A DNA stretch of 64,000 nucleotides from Planctomycetota bacterium (GTDB lineage: Bacteria; Planctomycetota; Planctomycetia; Pirellulales; Pirellulaceae), in contig CAUJHS010000005.1 in NCBI GenBank assembly GCA_963204915.1, forward strand, positions 1 through 64,000, written 5' to 3'. Shown here piece by piece: positions 1-9,000 of the stretch; position 1 is the first letter of the stretch, and every line of letters begins with the position of its first letter. The position numbers were made by a program, and so were the translations under genes. The notes under the pieces were generated by a model. That model did not search any database and had not been told where the DNA came from. It saw nothing but the letters and a program-made list of their open reading frames with translations.

Positions 1-70
1 ACTCTCCAACGCCTACCCAAATGCCAGTGGGACGATGGATAGATAGCGTTGTAGTATTAGTTCGTCTGAG

Positions 71-95
71 TCCGAGCCGGAAGCGTCAGCGACGG
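71..95 (+). repeat. REP-like repeat, copy 1
   Basis: A 25-base unit reading TCCGAGCCGGAAGCGTCAGC followed by GACGG, then a short CAGCGACGG echo. The same unit recurs at 875-899 (inverted), 920-941, 947-971, partly at 982-995, and at 2691-2715 with one change. This copy lies just past the 3' end of the RAYT gene, so the transposase is bracketed by copies. Role as a REP element is inferred from that association. Confidence 0.75.
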
Positions 96-129
96 CAGCG
101 ACGGCCCCATTCCCCAAAGCCCCAACGCG

Positions 130-744
130 TTAGCGACCGTCTTCTTGCCTTGTGCGTGGGGTTGGCTGCTCTTGTTCCGCTGCCTCGTATTGCGCCGACT
201 CCGCCTCGGGCGACGTCTCGCTCGCAAGATTCCTCGGGCGGCGATGATCAAAAACCGCCATCGGCGCGCCTTGGCCGAGAACGACGTACTGAACCTTCTC
301 CGCCAGGGCCGCCTCGGTCCACAGATATCGGGTGCTGCCGTGTTGGGTCCAGCGTTTCCGCTGAGGATCCTCGGCGAACGCTTCGCGTAGGCGTCGACTT
401 GCCCAAGCCTTGATGTCCGACATCACCTTCTCGGGCTTCGTTCTTCGCGCGGTTAGGATGAGGTGCACATGATTCGTGCGCACGTGGGCCGCCCAAAGCG
501 GCCAGGTACGGCGCGCGCCGACCTCCAAGATTGTCGCCAAAACGACCTCGCGATGCGCCTCGTCCAGACGATAGACCGGCTGCCGCAACGCCGCGCGCTG
601 GGCCGCTTCAAGCCGTGGATTGGGCGCGAGAATTGGTGCGCCGTATTGGTTATGTTTTCGATCGACCCAACCCGGAGCGCGCCCGCGAAGCCAAGTGCCG
701 TACGTCGTGAACGTGATGAAGTAAGCGACCGGCTCTTGGGCCAT
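130..744 (-). CDS. REP-associated tyrosine transposase (RAYT, IS200/Y1 HUH family)
   Basis: A 204-residue single-domain Y1 transposase-like protein. The N-terminus has the family's YFITFTTYGTWLRG-type strand, the metal-binding HUH motif is H92-V-H94 (in TNHVHLIL), and the likely nucleophile is Tyr153 in VQYVVLGQG, followed by the usual PMAVFDHRRP tail. RAYT proteins nick and join DNA at REP hairpins and are usually single-copy domesticated genes rather than parts of an IS with terminal repeats. Supporting this, no IS ends are visible and REP-like repeats sit on both sides (71-95 and 875-995). Both catalytic motifs are present, so it looks intact. The ATG at 742-744 is the natural start. The C-terminal tail after residue 175 is Gln/Glu-rich and probably disordered. 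Confidence 0.88.
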   Translation of the reverse strand: MAQEPVAYFITFTTYGTWLRGRAPGWVDRKHNQYGAPILAPNPRLEAAQRAALRQPVYRLDEAHREVVLATILEVGARRTWPLWAAHVRTNHVHLILTARRTKPEKVMSDIKAWASRRLREAFAEDPQRKRWTQHGSTRYLWTEAALAEKVQYVVLGQGAPMAVFDHRRPRNLASETSPEAESAQYEAAEQEQPTPRTRQEDGR

Positions 745-874
745 GGCGATTTCCTCACGTGGCGGCTAACGCTTCTTGCGCGATGGCGAACGCCGTGAGT
801 TTATCCTGCCCCCGCCATATTGAGTAGCCTGTGAAGTGAATCGAAGTGAAGTGAAATGAATGAGAAGAGCAGGG

Positions 875-995
875 CCGTCGCTGACGCTTCCGGCTCGGAT
901 ACGGACGAACCGATCAACCTCCGAGCCGGAAGCGTCAGCGAAAAAATCCGAGCCGGAAGCGTCAGCGACGGCAAAACGGGTAGCGTCAGCGACGG
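875..995. repeat. REP-like repeat cluster with inverted pair (BIME-like)
   Basis: Contains an inverted copy (875-899), a direct copy (920-941), a second direct copy (947-971) and a partial copy (982-995). The first two face each other over a 20-base spacer and can form a hairpin with a stem of about 22 base pairs, the arrangement called BIME in enterobacteria. It lies between the RAYT start (744) and the beta-helix gene start (1096). The rest of the 745-1095 interval shows nothing else except the GAGGAAAG ribosome site at 1083-1090. The repeat happens to be open in several frames, which creates false N-terminal extensions to neighbouring genes. Confidence 0.8.
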
Positions 996-1095
996 CGTGT
1001 TCTCATCGTGGGCGCCGTGCGACCGCTTTTCCCCTGCCGTTCGCCAAGTTAGCCTGCGCATAGTTGCTCGGAACTTCGTGACGAGGAAAGCAACC

Positions 1096-2646
1096 ATGGT
1101 GCGTTCGATCCGATTTCTTCCGCTCTTGCTGCTGGCGCCTTTACCTTCGAACGCGGCGACGTTGCGCGTTCCGCAAGAACATCCCACCATTCAGGCCGCG
1201 TGCGAGGTTTCACAATCGGGCGACACGATCCTGGTCGCCCCCGGCACGTATCAGGAACATTTGCACCTTCCACCAGGAGTCGTCTTGAGAAGCGAAGGTG
1301 ACGACGCCCCAGGAATCGCGGGACTTCGGCGTGCGGAGGCGACCATCCTCGACGGCGGCAAAGCGGGCGACCAGCCCGGCGTGGTCATGGCCGAGGGCAG
1401 CCGGCTTGACGGCTTCACCATCACGAACGTCGGGAGTTATGACGAGGCGCGATGGCGAAAACATTTTGACTCGCACGGCGAGGAGTTGGACGACGACGAA
1501 GGCGCCGTGCAGGCCGAAGGAACCATCGCGGCGGTCCAGATTCACGGCGTCAGTTGCACCGTCGTAAACTGCCTCGTGCATCATAACGGCGATGTCGGCA
1601 TCAGCATTTTAGGCAAAGAAAACGCTGTCACGGCGCCGCAGATTTCGGGAAACCGGGTTTATCGCAACATGGGAGGCGGCATCGGCGTGGCCGAAGGCGC
1701 CGAACCCATCATTCGAGGAAACGCCTGCTACGAAAATTTGCGCGCGGGCATCGGTTGTCGCAACGCCAACCCGATCATCACGCACAACGCCTGTTACCAA
1801 AATGTGCGGGCCGGCATTGGTTGCCGCGAAGGCGCCAGGCCGGTGGTGCGCAACAATACGTGTTACCAGAACCGACGGGCCGGAATTGGCGTTCGTATGG
1901 CTGGCACGGCGCCCGTGGTGGAAGACAACGAGTGCTACGAGAACGAACTGGCCGGCATCGGGTGCCGAGATGGCGCCGCGCCGATCCTGCGCAATAATCT
2001 CTGTCGCAAGAACCGCCTGGCGGGCATCGGGTGCCAGGACGGTGCGCAGCCACTCATCGTGGCGAATGTTTGCCAAGAGAATGAGCAAGCCGGAATTGGC
2101 GTGCAATCGAAAGCGCAGGCCATCGTCCAAGCGAACCGCTGTGTCGAAAACAAGCTCGTCGCGATCGGCGTGACCGAGGAAGCGTCGGCCGTGATTGTCG
2201 ACAACGAACTGTCGCGCACCGGAAGCCACCCTCCGATCATCGCCGTAAGAGAGAACGCAACCGCCACGATTCGCAACAATCGAATTGCCGGGGGCGGCGT
2301 GGCGGCGGTGCTTGTGCAAGGACAAGCCACCGTCTCCGACAATACCTTTGTCGGCGTCGGTCCCCAACAAGGCAACGCTGTTTGGGTTTGGGAGAACTCG
2401 TCGGCCACCATTCTCCACAATACGTTCGAGGGTTACGCAACGGCGGTGCACGCTACGAAAGCCGCGGTCGTTGTCGCCGACAATTCGATCAAGCAATTCC
2501 AAACCACGGGCATTGTGGTCAAAGATAACCAAACGCCGGCGCACGTTTACGGAAACGCCGGAACGTCGAAAGACCCTCGCGCGAAACTGGTCGACATGCA
2601 AGGAGCCGCAGGAATCGTCGCGAACAATATTCTCAAGCAAGAATAA
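1096..2646 (+). CDS. secreted right-handed parallel beta-helix protein (NosD/pectate-lyase-like fold)
   Basis: 516 residues. The start at 1096 has a strong GAGGAAAG site five bases upstream and opens a clean signal peptide (MVRSIRF, a Leu-rich core, then SNAA); a longer in-frame reading back to 856 would translate the REP repeats and is not credible. The mature N-terminus (TLRVPQEHPTIQAAC, then GDTILVAPGTYQEHL) is the typical entry strand of extracellular beta-helices. Residues about 182-370 are seven to nine coils of 23-24 residues with the pattern N-x-C-Y-x-N-x-x-A-G-I-G-C, and Cys, Asn and Gly stack at fixed positions. Many such proteins bind or cleave polysaccharides, but I see no catalytic signature, so the function is open. 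The repeated coils are also visible as a 69-base DNA periodicity. Confidence 0.8.
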   Translation: MVRSIRFLPLLLLAPLPSNAATLRVPQEHPTIQAACEVSQSGDTILVAPGTYQEHLHLPPGVVLRSEGDDAPGIAGLRRAEATILDGGKAGDQPGVVMAEGSRLDGFTITNVGSYDEARWRKHFDSHGEELDDDEGAVQAEGTIAAVQIHGVSCTVVNCLVHHNGDVGISILGKENAVTAPQISGNRVYRNMGGGIGVAEGAEPIIRGNACYENLRAGIGCRNANPIITHNACYQNVRAGIGCREGARPVVRNNTCYQNRRAGIGVRMAGTAPVVEDNECYENELAGIGCRDGAAPILRNNLCRKNRLAGIGCQDGAQPLIVANVCQENEQAGIGVQSKAQAIVQANRCVENKLVAIGVTEEASAVIVDNELSRTGSHPPIIAVRENATATIRNNRIAGGGVAAVLVQGQATVSDNTFVGVGPQQGNAVWVWENSSATILHNTFEGYATAVHATKAAVVVADNSIKQFQTTGIVVKDNQTPAHVYGNAGTSKDPRAKLVDMQGAAGIVANNILKQE

Positions 2647-2660
2647 CAAAGCGTCAAAAC

Positions 2661-2715
2661 AAACCGAAATCCAAAATCCGAAATCCCAAATCCGAGCCGG
2701 AAGCGTAAGCGACGG
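2661..2715 (+). repeat. degenerate AATCC-type repeats followed by REP-like copy 6
   Basis: Immediately after the beta-helix stop there is a short run of degenerate repeats built on AAATCC(A/G)AAATCC, followed at 2691-2715 by a sixth REP-like unit that differs by one base (GTAAGC for GTCAGC). The position in the 3' untranslated region of a gene is usual for REP elements. The rest of 2647-2881 is C-rich and shows no gene. Confidence 0.6.
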
Positions 2716-2881
2716 CGCCTCCCCCGCCGCCGCCCCCCCCAAAAAACGTTCAAACCTCAATCCAACGCGCAAACGTCAGCCACCACACCACCCCCGGCAC
2801 GCGGCCGATATGGCGATTCGTGGGGCTACGGTACAATGGCCGCATCTCATCTCTCCTCGCATTCGTGATTGGAGCATCTCG

Positions 2882-4183
2882 ATGATCGGTCGGCTCGAAA
2901 ATCAAAATGTCTGGCAACTCGCTCGCCAAGGCGCACCTGCAACATCGCAACCTAGCGCAGGTTGTCGCCGTCGACTCCAACCGGGCTCCGCGCGGTTCTG
3001 GTTTGCGGGCGCCGCCTGGTTGTGCTGGTTCGCAGTCGGGCCAAGCCTGGCCCGGGGCGAAGAAGCCAAGTCGGGAATCGCGGCGTATGTCCACTCGCTC
3101 GCCCAAGTTCAAGCAGCGCTGAAAGCCGGCAACGCGGCCGAGGCGGCCCAGTTGTTGGAAGCGACCGAGGCGCAACACCGCAGCTTTGAGTACCACTACC
3201 TGCAAGCCCGCGTGCAAGCGGCCGGCGCCAACCCGGCGGCGCCCAACTTGATTCACAAACTTGCCCGGCCGCAAGGCGTGGAAGCGCGCTACGGCGTGCT
3301 CAACCCGGTGAATCGGCAGTTGGTGTTTATTTGCCGCGACGGCAGCTTGCGCATTTACGACTTGACCGCGCCCCAGAACGAACCCAAGCAGGTGGAGCAT
3401 TCCGCCAAAGCCGCGATCTGGACGGGCGTCTTCAGCCATGACGGTAAGACGTTCTTCTCGGGACATCAAAACGGCGACGTGCTGGTGTGGGACGCCGCCA
3501 CGTGGGAGTTGCGGCGCACCGTTCCGATCGACGCCGACTGGCCCGTGCGCGAACTCGACGTTGCGCCCGATGGCTCGGCCTTTGTGGCGGAAGGAAAACA
3601 AGAGCTGCAACTTTGGTCACTGGCCGAGGACGAGCCCAAACGCATCGCCACGGTTGGCCCGCGCTACAACTTTGGCGAAGGGCTCGCCTTCAGCCCTCAG
3701 GGCGATTTGTTGGCCACCGGCGGCATGTTCGACATCCTGCTTTACAGCGCCAAAACGGGCGAAGCGCTCGGCGCCATGTCGCACGCCTCGTACACCATGG
3801 GGCTGGAGTTCAGCCCCGACGGCAAACGCATCGCCAGCGCCCCGCGCGGCAATGTGAACAAGTTCCTGGGCGTGTTCGACATCGCCGGCAAGAACGCCTT
3901 GTTTAACGCGGGGCCGTTCGGGCATTATGTGGCGGGTCTGGCCTTTACGCCCGACGGCAAACGCATCGTGGCGACCGGTTGTGAAAACCTGCTGCGCTTG
4001 TTCGACGCGACGACCGGCCAAATTGTGCTCACGTGGGACCGTCCCGAGTGCGGCGCCATTCCTGGCGTCACGCAAGACGGCCGCCTGGTCGGCTGGTCGG
4101 AGCCGGCAGGGTACATGTATATCGACCTGGACTCGAAGGAGAAGCCCCACGCCGCCGAGAAGGCGGAAGTGCCGGTTCCGTAA
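2882..4183 (+). CDS. secreted or membrane-anchored WD40-like repeat protein
   Basis: 433 residues. I chose the ATG at 2882 because a GGAG lies seven bases upstream (2871-2874); an earlier in-frame ATG at 2810 lacks one. A basic leader of about 37 residues precedes a hydrophobic stretch (RFWFAGAAWLCWFAVG) ending in ARGEE, so it is exported or N-terminally anchored. Residues about 60-120 are helical and TPR-like (AALKAGNAAEAAQLLEATEA). From about residue 130 on there are WD40-like blades: FSHDGKTFFSGHQNGDVLVWD, LEFSPDGKRIASA and LAFTPDGKRIVATG are clear examples. Such propellers are binding scaffolds; no partner or enzyme domain is visible. Planctomycetes carry many of these, often tied to cytochrome-type proteins like those encoded further downstream, but no operon link is evident here. 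Confidence 0.7.
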   Translation: MIGRLENQNVWQLARQGAPATSQPSAGCRRRLQPGSARFWFAGAAWLCWFAVGPSLARGEEAKSGIAAYVHSLAQVQAALKAGNAAEAAQLLEATEAQHRSFEYHYLQARVQAAGANPAAPNLIHKLARPQGVEARYGVLNPVNRQLVFICRDGSLRIYDLTAPQNEPKQVEHSAKAAIWTGVFSHDGKTFFSGHQNGDVLVWDAATWELRRTVPIDADWPVRELDVAPDGSAFVAEGKQELQLWSLAEDEPKRIATVGPRYNFGEGLAFSPQGDLLATGGMFDILLYSAKTGEALGAMSHASYTMGLEFSPDGKRIASAPRGNVNKFLGVFDIAGKNALFNAGPFGHYVAGLAFTPDGKRIVATGCENLLRLFDATTGQIVLTWDRPECGAIPGVTQDGRLVGWSEPAGYMYIDLDSKEKPHAAEKAEVPVP

Positions 4184-4366
4184 AAGTCCGCTCCCCGCGC
4201 CGCGGTAGCAGACGCTTGCGAATGAGCCGCCCCGCGCGAACGTGGCGGTTCTTGCTCCACGGACCACGCAAACCGTGAACTCACGCCCAGCGGCTCACGG
4301 CTACCGTTGGCAAAATCACCCACCACGCAACTGGCGGGGTATTGTCGTGCGCACTAGGATCGTGCC

Positions 4367-4753
4367 ATGCAAAACGATAACCCCTACCAGCCCCCAACGG
4401 CGCATTCCAGACCGGCATTCGACGAAACCCGCTTGCGGCTCAAGGCTCAGGCGATACTAAAACAGCAACAAGAGTTTCCAGAGGGGCCGAGCGTTGGATC
4501 GTACTTCCGGCCTCTCGGGAAGGTCTTGTTCTTCACGGCAGGTTACGTGTTGCTGGTCGCCGCCTTCTGTTATCTCGGACGCTACGAGGCCGCCTTCGCT
4601 TTTGGCGGCTTTTTTGTCGGACGGATCGTGCGCGACTTTCAATGGGTCCGGTCGTTGGGTCGCGAATGGGCGACGACCAAGGAGTTTATCGACTGGGAGA
4701 AGGTACGGCGACTGGCTGGCGAATCACCGAAAGAAACGGCGATTTCAAAATAG
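4367..4753 (+). CDS. small membrane protein with NPYQPP N-terminus
   Basis: 128 residues. It begins MQNDNPYQPP, a start seen on many small planctomycete membrane proteins. A charged helical region (residues 20-40) is followed by two probable membrane segments (KVLFFTAGYVLLVAAFCYL and AAFAFGGFFVGRIV) and a charged cytoplasmic tail. No enzyme motif is visible. The stop codon TAG lies inside the sequence CAAAATAGCGCAC, which is the beginning of the transposase-derived spacer repeated after the next two genes, so the last few residues may have been supplied by that remnant and the protein may be shortened. No good ribosome site is visible. Confidence 0.55.
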   Translation: MQNDNPYQPPTAHSRPAFDETRLRLKAQAILKQQQEFPEGPSVGSYFRPLGKVLFFTAGYVLLVAAFCYLGRYEAAFAFGGFFVGRIVRDFQWVRSLGREWATTKEFIDWEKVRRLAGESPKETAISK

Positions 4754-4873
4754 CGCACGAACCGCAGCGGACAAACGGGGCGGTTGCGCCGTTCGGCGGC
4801 TATGATGGCGGGTGTGACGGATCGGTTGTGGAGTTTTCAGAACTTGTTTGACGAGTTGTTGGTGAGGGCATGA
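4746..4873 (+). pseudogene. IS transposase C-terminal remnant A
   Basis: The segment starts with the shared CAAAATAGCGCAC (4746-4758) and ends with codons for AAMMAGVTDRLWSFQNLFDE then LLVRA and a stop at 4871-4873. This is nearly identical to the end of remnant B at 5448-5638 and resembles the 'PAMxAGVTDRLWxxxDLVxLL' end of a group of DDE (IS1-like) transposases. Compared with B, the region coding for the YYNF motif is missing and the two conserved ends are in different frames, so it is a deleted fragment. It fills the interval between two small membrane-protein genes. Confidence 0.6.
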
Positions 4874-4912
4874 AGACCGCTAGCCGCAGAAAACCTGCCC
4901 GGTAATACGCTG

Positions 4913-5443
4913 ATGGAAGACCTTCTCCAGTTCGCTCTGATCTTAGCTCTTGTTTTCGTATTGATCGCAGTTCACGAGCTAGGGCATTACATCGCGGGGC
5001 GCATAGGTGGGATTCCGGCCAGTGATATGAAACTGGCCCTAATGGCGTTCCCACAACACGTGGCGCTTTTGGACGAAGGCGAGTGGGTTTCCCCGGTCCG
5101 CGATATTGGCCGCTACGTTGAAATATCCGGGCGGCATCTTCGCTCGCGCAACGCTGCCTTCTGGTGGGTAGCGGGCGGCATGTTGCTTGAGTTGGCTTTT
5201 GCTTCCGCTGCTTGTGGCGTTGCTCTCGGGCTTGGACACCGTGCTGTAGCATTCTGGGTGGCGAGCATGTCGCTCGGCATGTACCTCATCAATGTCGGGC
5301 TAATGGACCTGCCGTGGGCGATCCGGTATCGACGTGCCGCTGGCGACACGTCGGGCTTGTGGCAAATCGCCCCAGCCCCGGCTTTTATTTTCAGCATTAT
5401 CATGCTGGCTAGTCGGGTGTTGATCGTGACGCTTTCCGTTTGA
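4913..5443 (+). CDS. HELGH-containing membrane protein, M50-like metalloprotease relative
   Basis: 176 residues with about four hydrophobic segments. The first membrane helix carries H21-E-L-G-H25 (in IAVHELGHYIAG), the zinc-binding HExxH of site-2-protease (M50) type intramembrane peptidases, in the expected place. The second M50 signature (a conserved Asp in a NxxPxxxLDGG-type loop) is not obvious; the region NVGLMDLPWAIRYRRAAGD offers an Asp in roughly the right place. It is short for an M50 enzyme and lacks a PDZ domain. The role could be proteolysis of a membrane protein or a non-catalytic relative. It follows remnant A directly and is followed by remnant B. Start ATG at 4913; the ribosome site is weak. 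Confidence 0.55.
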   Translation: MEDLLQFALILALVFVLIAVHELGHYIAGRIGGIPASDMKLALMAFPQHVALLDEGEWVSPVRDIGRYVEISGRHLRSRNAAFWWVAGGMLLELAFASAACGVALGLGHRAVAFWVASMSLGMYLINVGLMDLPWAIRYRRAAGDTSGLWQIAPAPAFIFSIIMLASRVLIVTLSV

Positions 5444-5447
5444 CCTG

Positions 5448-5638
5448 CCTAGTCACGCAAAATAGCGCACCACGGCGCGTTGTTCCTGGCCTACTACAAT
5501 TTCGTGTGGCGGACGCGGTTCCCCGATTGGAGCGGCCGACGTGGCAAACGGCGCCCGCCCGCGGCTATGATGGCGGGCGTGACGGATCGTTTGTGGTCGT
5601 TTCAGGACTTGTTCGATGAGTTGATGATGAGGGCGTAG
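5448..5638 (+). pseudogene. IS transposase C-terminal remnant B
   Basis: Open from 5453 to the TAG at 5636-5638 with no convincing start. It reads KIAHHGALFLAYYNFVWRTR, then a basic linker, then PPAAMMAGVTDRLWSFQDLF and DELMMRA. The YYNF and AGVTDRLW blocks match the C-terminal part of an IS1-like DDE transposase; all catalytic regions upstream are gone. Its first 26 bases (5448-5473) recur at 5887-5912 with two differences, and its last 70 bases recur in remnant A. Confidence 0.65.
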
Positions 5639-5639
5639 C

Positions 5640-5882
5640 GTGGGCGACCAAGAGCAACGTCGCGGCATTTCATGGCGCAATGCAGCAATCGTAATGCTGC
5701 TGCTTCTGGCACTACCCGGCCTTTACTGCCTTAGCGTTGGTCCCGTGTCCTGCCTTTGGTTCCACGGGTACATCGGAGACGAGACGTATTTCGCGATATA
5801 CCGACCGCTTACGTATCGGGGAGAGACTTCTGCGGCAATCGTCCGTTGGTATATCGACCTTTGGCTATCTGCCTTCCCGTGA
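5640..5882 (+). CDS. small membrane protein, unknown function
   Basis: 80 residues from a GTG at 5640, one base after the stop of remnant B. A polar N-terminus (GDQEQRRGISWRN) leads to one hydrophobic segment (AAIVMLLLLALPGLYCLSVG) and an aromatic-rich external tail with WFHGYIGDETYF. The LYxLSxGPV pattern after the membrane segment is one I associate with small planctomycete membrane proteins. No function can be given. As with its two neighbours, the gene sits between transposase-derived spacers. Confidence 0.45.
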   Translation: MGDQEQRRGISWRNAAIVMLLLLALPGLYCLSVGPVSCLWFHGYIGDETYFAIYRPLTYRGETSAAIVRWYIDLWLSAFP

Positions 5883-6039
5883 CCAACCTAGTCACTCAAA
5901 ATAGCGCACTACCCAACTGGCGTTTGGGTGGCGTGTTGTTTGGCGATCGGGTAAGATAAGTGGTTGTGGTTCGCCCAATCGTGGGCGTTGGCTGCGCCCT
6001 CCTCCCTCGCATGCCTGTTCCCGACAGGCCCCCGCCGCG
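5883..6039. repeat. third copy of the transposase-derived spacer and 5' hairpins of the cytochrome gene
   Basis: 5887-5912 repeats the first 26 bases of remnant B and again encodes KIAH in frame, but the reading ends at a TAA near 5956 without the YYNF or AGVTD blocks. Two short perfect hairpins follow: CGCCCA/TGGGCG (5972-5977 and 5982-5987) and GCCTGT/ACAGGC (6013-6018 and 6024-6029), the latter ending ten bases before the start at 6040, where it could affect translation initiation. Confidence 0.45.
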
Positions 6040-9000
6040 ATGTCTCGCAACGATTTTCTTACCGCGTGCGTTCCTTCGCTTTTGGCGATGGGATGGTTGT
6101 TTCAAAGTTTGGCGCCGGCGGCCGCTGCGGATGTCGACTTTCAACGCGACATTCAGCCGATTCTCGCCGAGCATTGCACCCACTGTCACGGCGCCGACGC
6201 CAAGTCGCGCCAGGGCGGCTTACGGCTGGACCTGCGCGAAACCGCCTTGACCGGCGGCGACTCGGGCATGGCGGCCATTACGCCGGGCCAGCCCGAGGCG
6301 AGCGAGATGCTTCGCCGCATCGCCTCGCACGACGAAGGCGAAGTCATGCCGCCGCCGGAAGAGAAGAAGCCGCTTTCGGAAGGGCAAATCGCGACACTCA
6401 CGCAGTGGATCACACAAGGCGCCCCCTACGATGCGCATTGGGCGTTCACCGCGCCGAAGAAGGCGCCGCTTCCGGCTTCCGGTCCGGCGCATCCGGTCGA
6501 TGCGTTTGTGGCCGCCAAGCTCCAGTCGCGGCAATTGCAACTTTCGCCGCCGGCCGATCCCCTGGCGTTGTGCCGCCGCTTGTACTTGGACGTGACCGGG
6601 CTGCCGCCTTCGCCCGAAGAACTTGCCGCGTTCCAAAAGAACGGCTTCGAAGCGACCTTGGAAGCGCTTTTGGAAAGCGAGCGTTACGGCGAGAAATGGG
6701 CCCGGCACTGGCTCGACGCGGCTCGTTACTCGGACACCAACGGCTACGAAAAGGACCTGCCGCGCGACCAGTGGATCTGGCGCGACTGGGTCATTCGCGC
6801 CCTGAACGCCGACATGCCCTACAACCAATTTCTCGTCGAGCAAATTGCCGGCGACTTGCTTCCCCATCGTACGCAAGACCAACTCATCGCCACCGGTTTC
6901 TTGCGCAACAGCATGTTGAACGAGGAAGGCGCGATTGTGCCCGAACAGTTCCGCATGGTGGAAATGTTCGACCGCATGGACTGCGTGGGCAAAGCGGTGC
7001 TCGGCTTGACCACGCAGTGCGCCCAGTGCCATTCGCACAAATTCGACCCGCTTTCGCAAGACGAATACTACGGGATGTTCGCGTTTCTGAACAACTCGTA
7101 TGAAGCGCTCTCGTGGGTGTACACCGACGAACAGCAAGCCAAGATCGACGAAATTCGCCAAGGAATCGCCGCGGCGGAAGATCGCCTTCGCCAGGAGCGT
7201 CCCGCGTGGGCCCAAGAGCTGGAAGCGTGGGAGAATGACCTCCGCACGAAGCAAGCCGCATGGACGCCGCTGGCCGCGATCGAACTCGGCAGCATCAGCG
7301 GTTTGAACCATCCGACGCAAGAGGCCGATCAATCGCTGTTGATGCTCGGCCACACCAGCGCCGACGTTTTCATGATCTCCCAGCCCGACCTGGCCGGCGT
7401 TACGGGCCTGCGCCTGGAAGCGCTGAACCACGGCGACTTGCCGCACCGCGGCCCTGGCCGCAGCAAAACCGGAACGTGGGGCGTGCTGGAAATGGAGGCG
7501 CTGGTGCGCCGTCCCGACGCGAAGGATTGGGAGAAGCTCAAACTGGTCAACGCCACCGCCGACTTCTCCGAGCCGGACCAGAAGCAAAGCGACGGCAAGA
7601 AGGCGAGCGGGCCCGTGGCGTACTTGATCGATGGGACCGACGACACCGTGTGGTGCGCCGATCGCGGCGTGGGGCGGCGCAACCAACCGTCCGTCGCCGT
7701 GGTGCAGTTTGAAAAACCACTCGACCTTCCCGCCGGAACGCAACTCAAGATCGCCCTGCGCATGAACGATATGCTCGGGTGCTGCCGCCTGAGCGTGACG
7801 AAGTCTCCCTCGCCTGCCGCGGCGCCGGTCGCGCACGAAGCGGTCCTCGCGCTTGAAACGCCGCTCGAACAGCGGACGCCGCAACAGCAGGGGGCGTTAT
7901 TCGCGGCCTGGCGCGCGACGCTGCCCGAAGCGCAGACCGTCAACGAAGAGATCGACGCGCTGTGGAAGCAATACCCGCAAGGATTCACCACGGTGATGCA
8001 TTTGGCGGAGCGCGAGCCCGCGACGAGCCGCGCCACGCACCTGCTCAGCCGCGGCGAGTGGGACAAACCGCTGGACGCCGTGGCGCCGCATGTGCCGGCG
8101 TCGTTCCATCCGCTGGAACATGAAGGCGAACCGCCGCGGTTGCAGTTCGCGCGCTGGCTGGCCGACGCCAGGTCGCCGCTCACGGCGCGCGTGGCGGTCA
8201 ATCGCGTGTGGCAAGCGATCTTCGGCGAAGGCCTGGTCGAGACGGCGGAGGATTTCGGCACGCGCACCCCCGTTCCCGAATACCGAGACTTGCTCGACTG
8301 GCTGGCGGTCGACTTCATGGAGCAGGGTTGGAGCCAGAAGCATTTGCTGCGCACGATTCTGACGAGTGCGACCTATCAGCAGTCGTCACGCGCCACGCCG
8401 CAACTCTTGGAGTTCGACCCCAAGAACCGGCTGCTGTCGCGCGGGCCGCGCTTCCGCGCCGACGCGGAAGTGGTGCGCGACATCGCCCTGAGCGTCTCGG
8501 GCTTGATGACGCACAAGCTGGGCGGTCCGGGGGTCATTCCGCCGGTGCCGCAAAACGTGCTCGATTACAACTACACGTATCCGTCGTACTGGAAGCCGGC
8601 CGAAGGACCCGAGCGGTATCGCCGCGCGGTGTATGGGTTCCGCAAGCGGTCGATGCCCGACCCCGTGATGTCGAGTTTTGACGGACCCAACGGCGACTTT
8701 TCCTGCGTGCGCCGGGTTCGTTCGAATACTCCGCTGGCCGCGCTGACGGGCTTGAACGAGCCGATCTTCGTCGAAGCGGCCCGCGCGCTGGCTTTACGCA
8801 TCTTGCGAGAAGGCGGCGCCGACGACGCCCAGCGCATCGAACACGCTTTTCTGTTGTGCACGGCGCGGAAGCCTACGGCGGCGGAGCGCGAGGAAGTGTT
8901 TGCGCTGCTCCAGTCGCGTCGCCAGAAACTTGCCGACGGCTGGTTGAACGTGCGCGAGATTGTCACCGGCGATCCGGCGAAGTTGCCCGAGTTGCCCCCT

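Noticed and set aside
130-744. RAYT region as a complete insertion sequence
   Set aside because: No terminal inverted repeats, left/right ends or target duplication could be found, only REP-like repeats.
856-1095. In-frame N-terminal extension of the beta-helix protein
   Set aside because: It translates the REP-like repeats and precedes both a strong ribosome site and a signal peptide start at 1096.
1639-2210. Possible CRISPR-like or minisatellite array from the 69-base periodicity
   Set aside because: Units are contiguous, diverged and in frame, and encode beta-helix coils; there are no spacers.
2285-2881. Long in-frame extension upstream of the WD40-like gene
   Set aside because: It overlaps the beta-helix gene in another frame and reads through an intergenic repeat; a ribosome site marks 2882.
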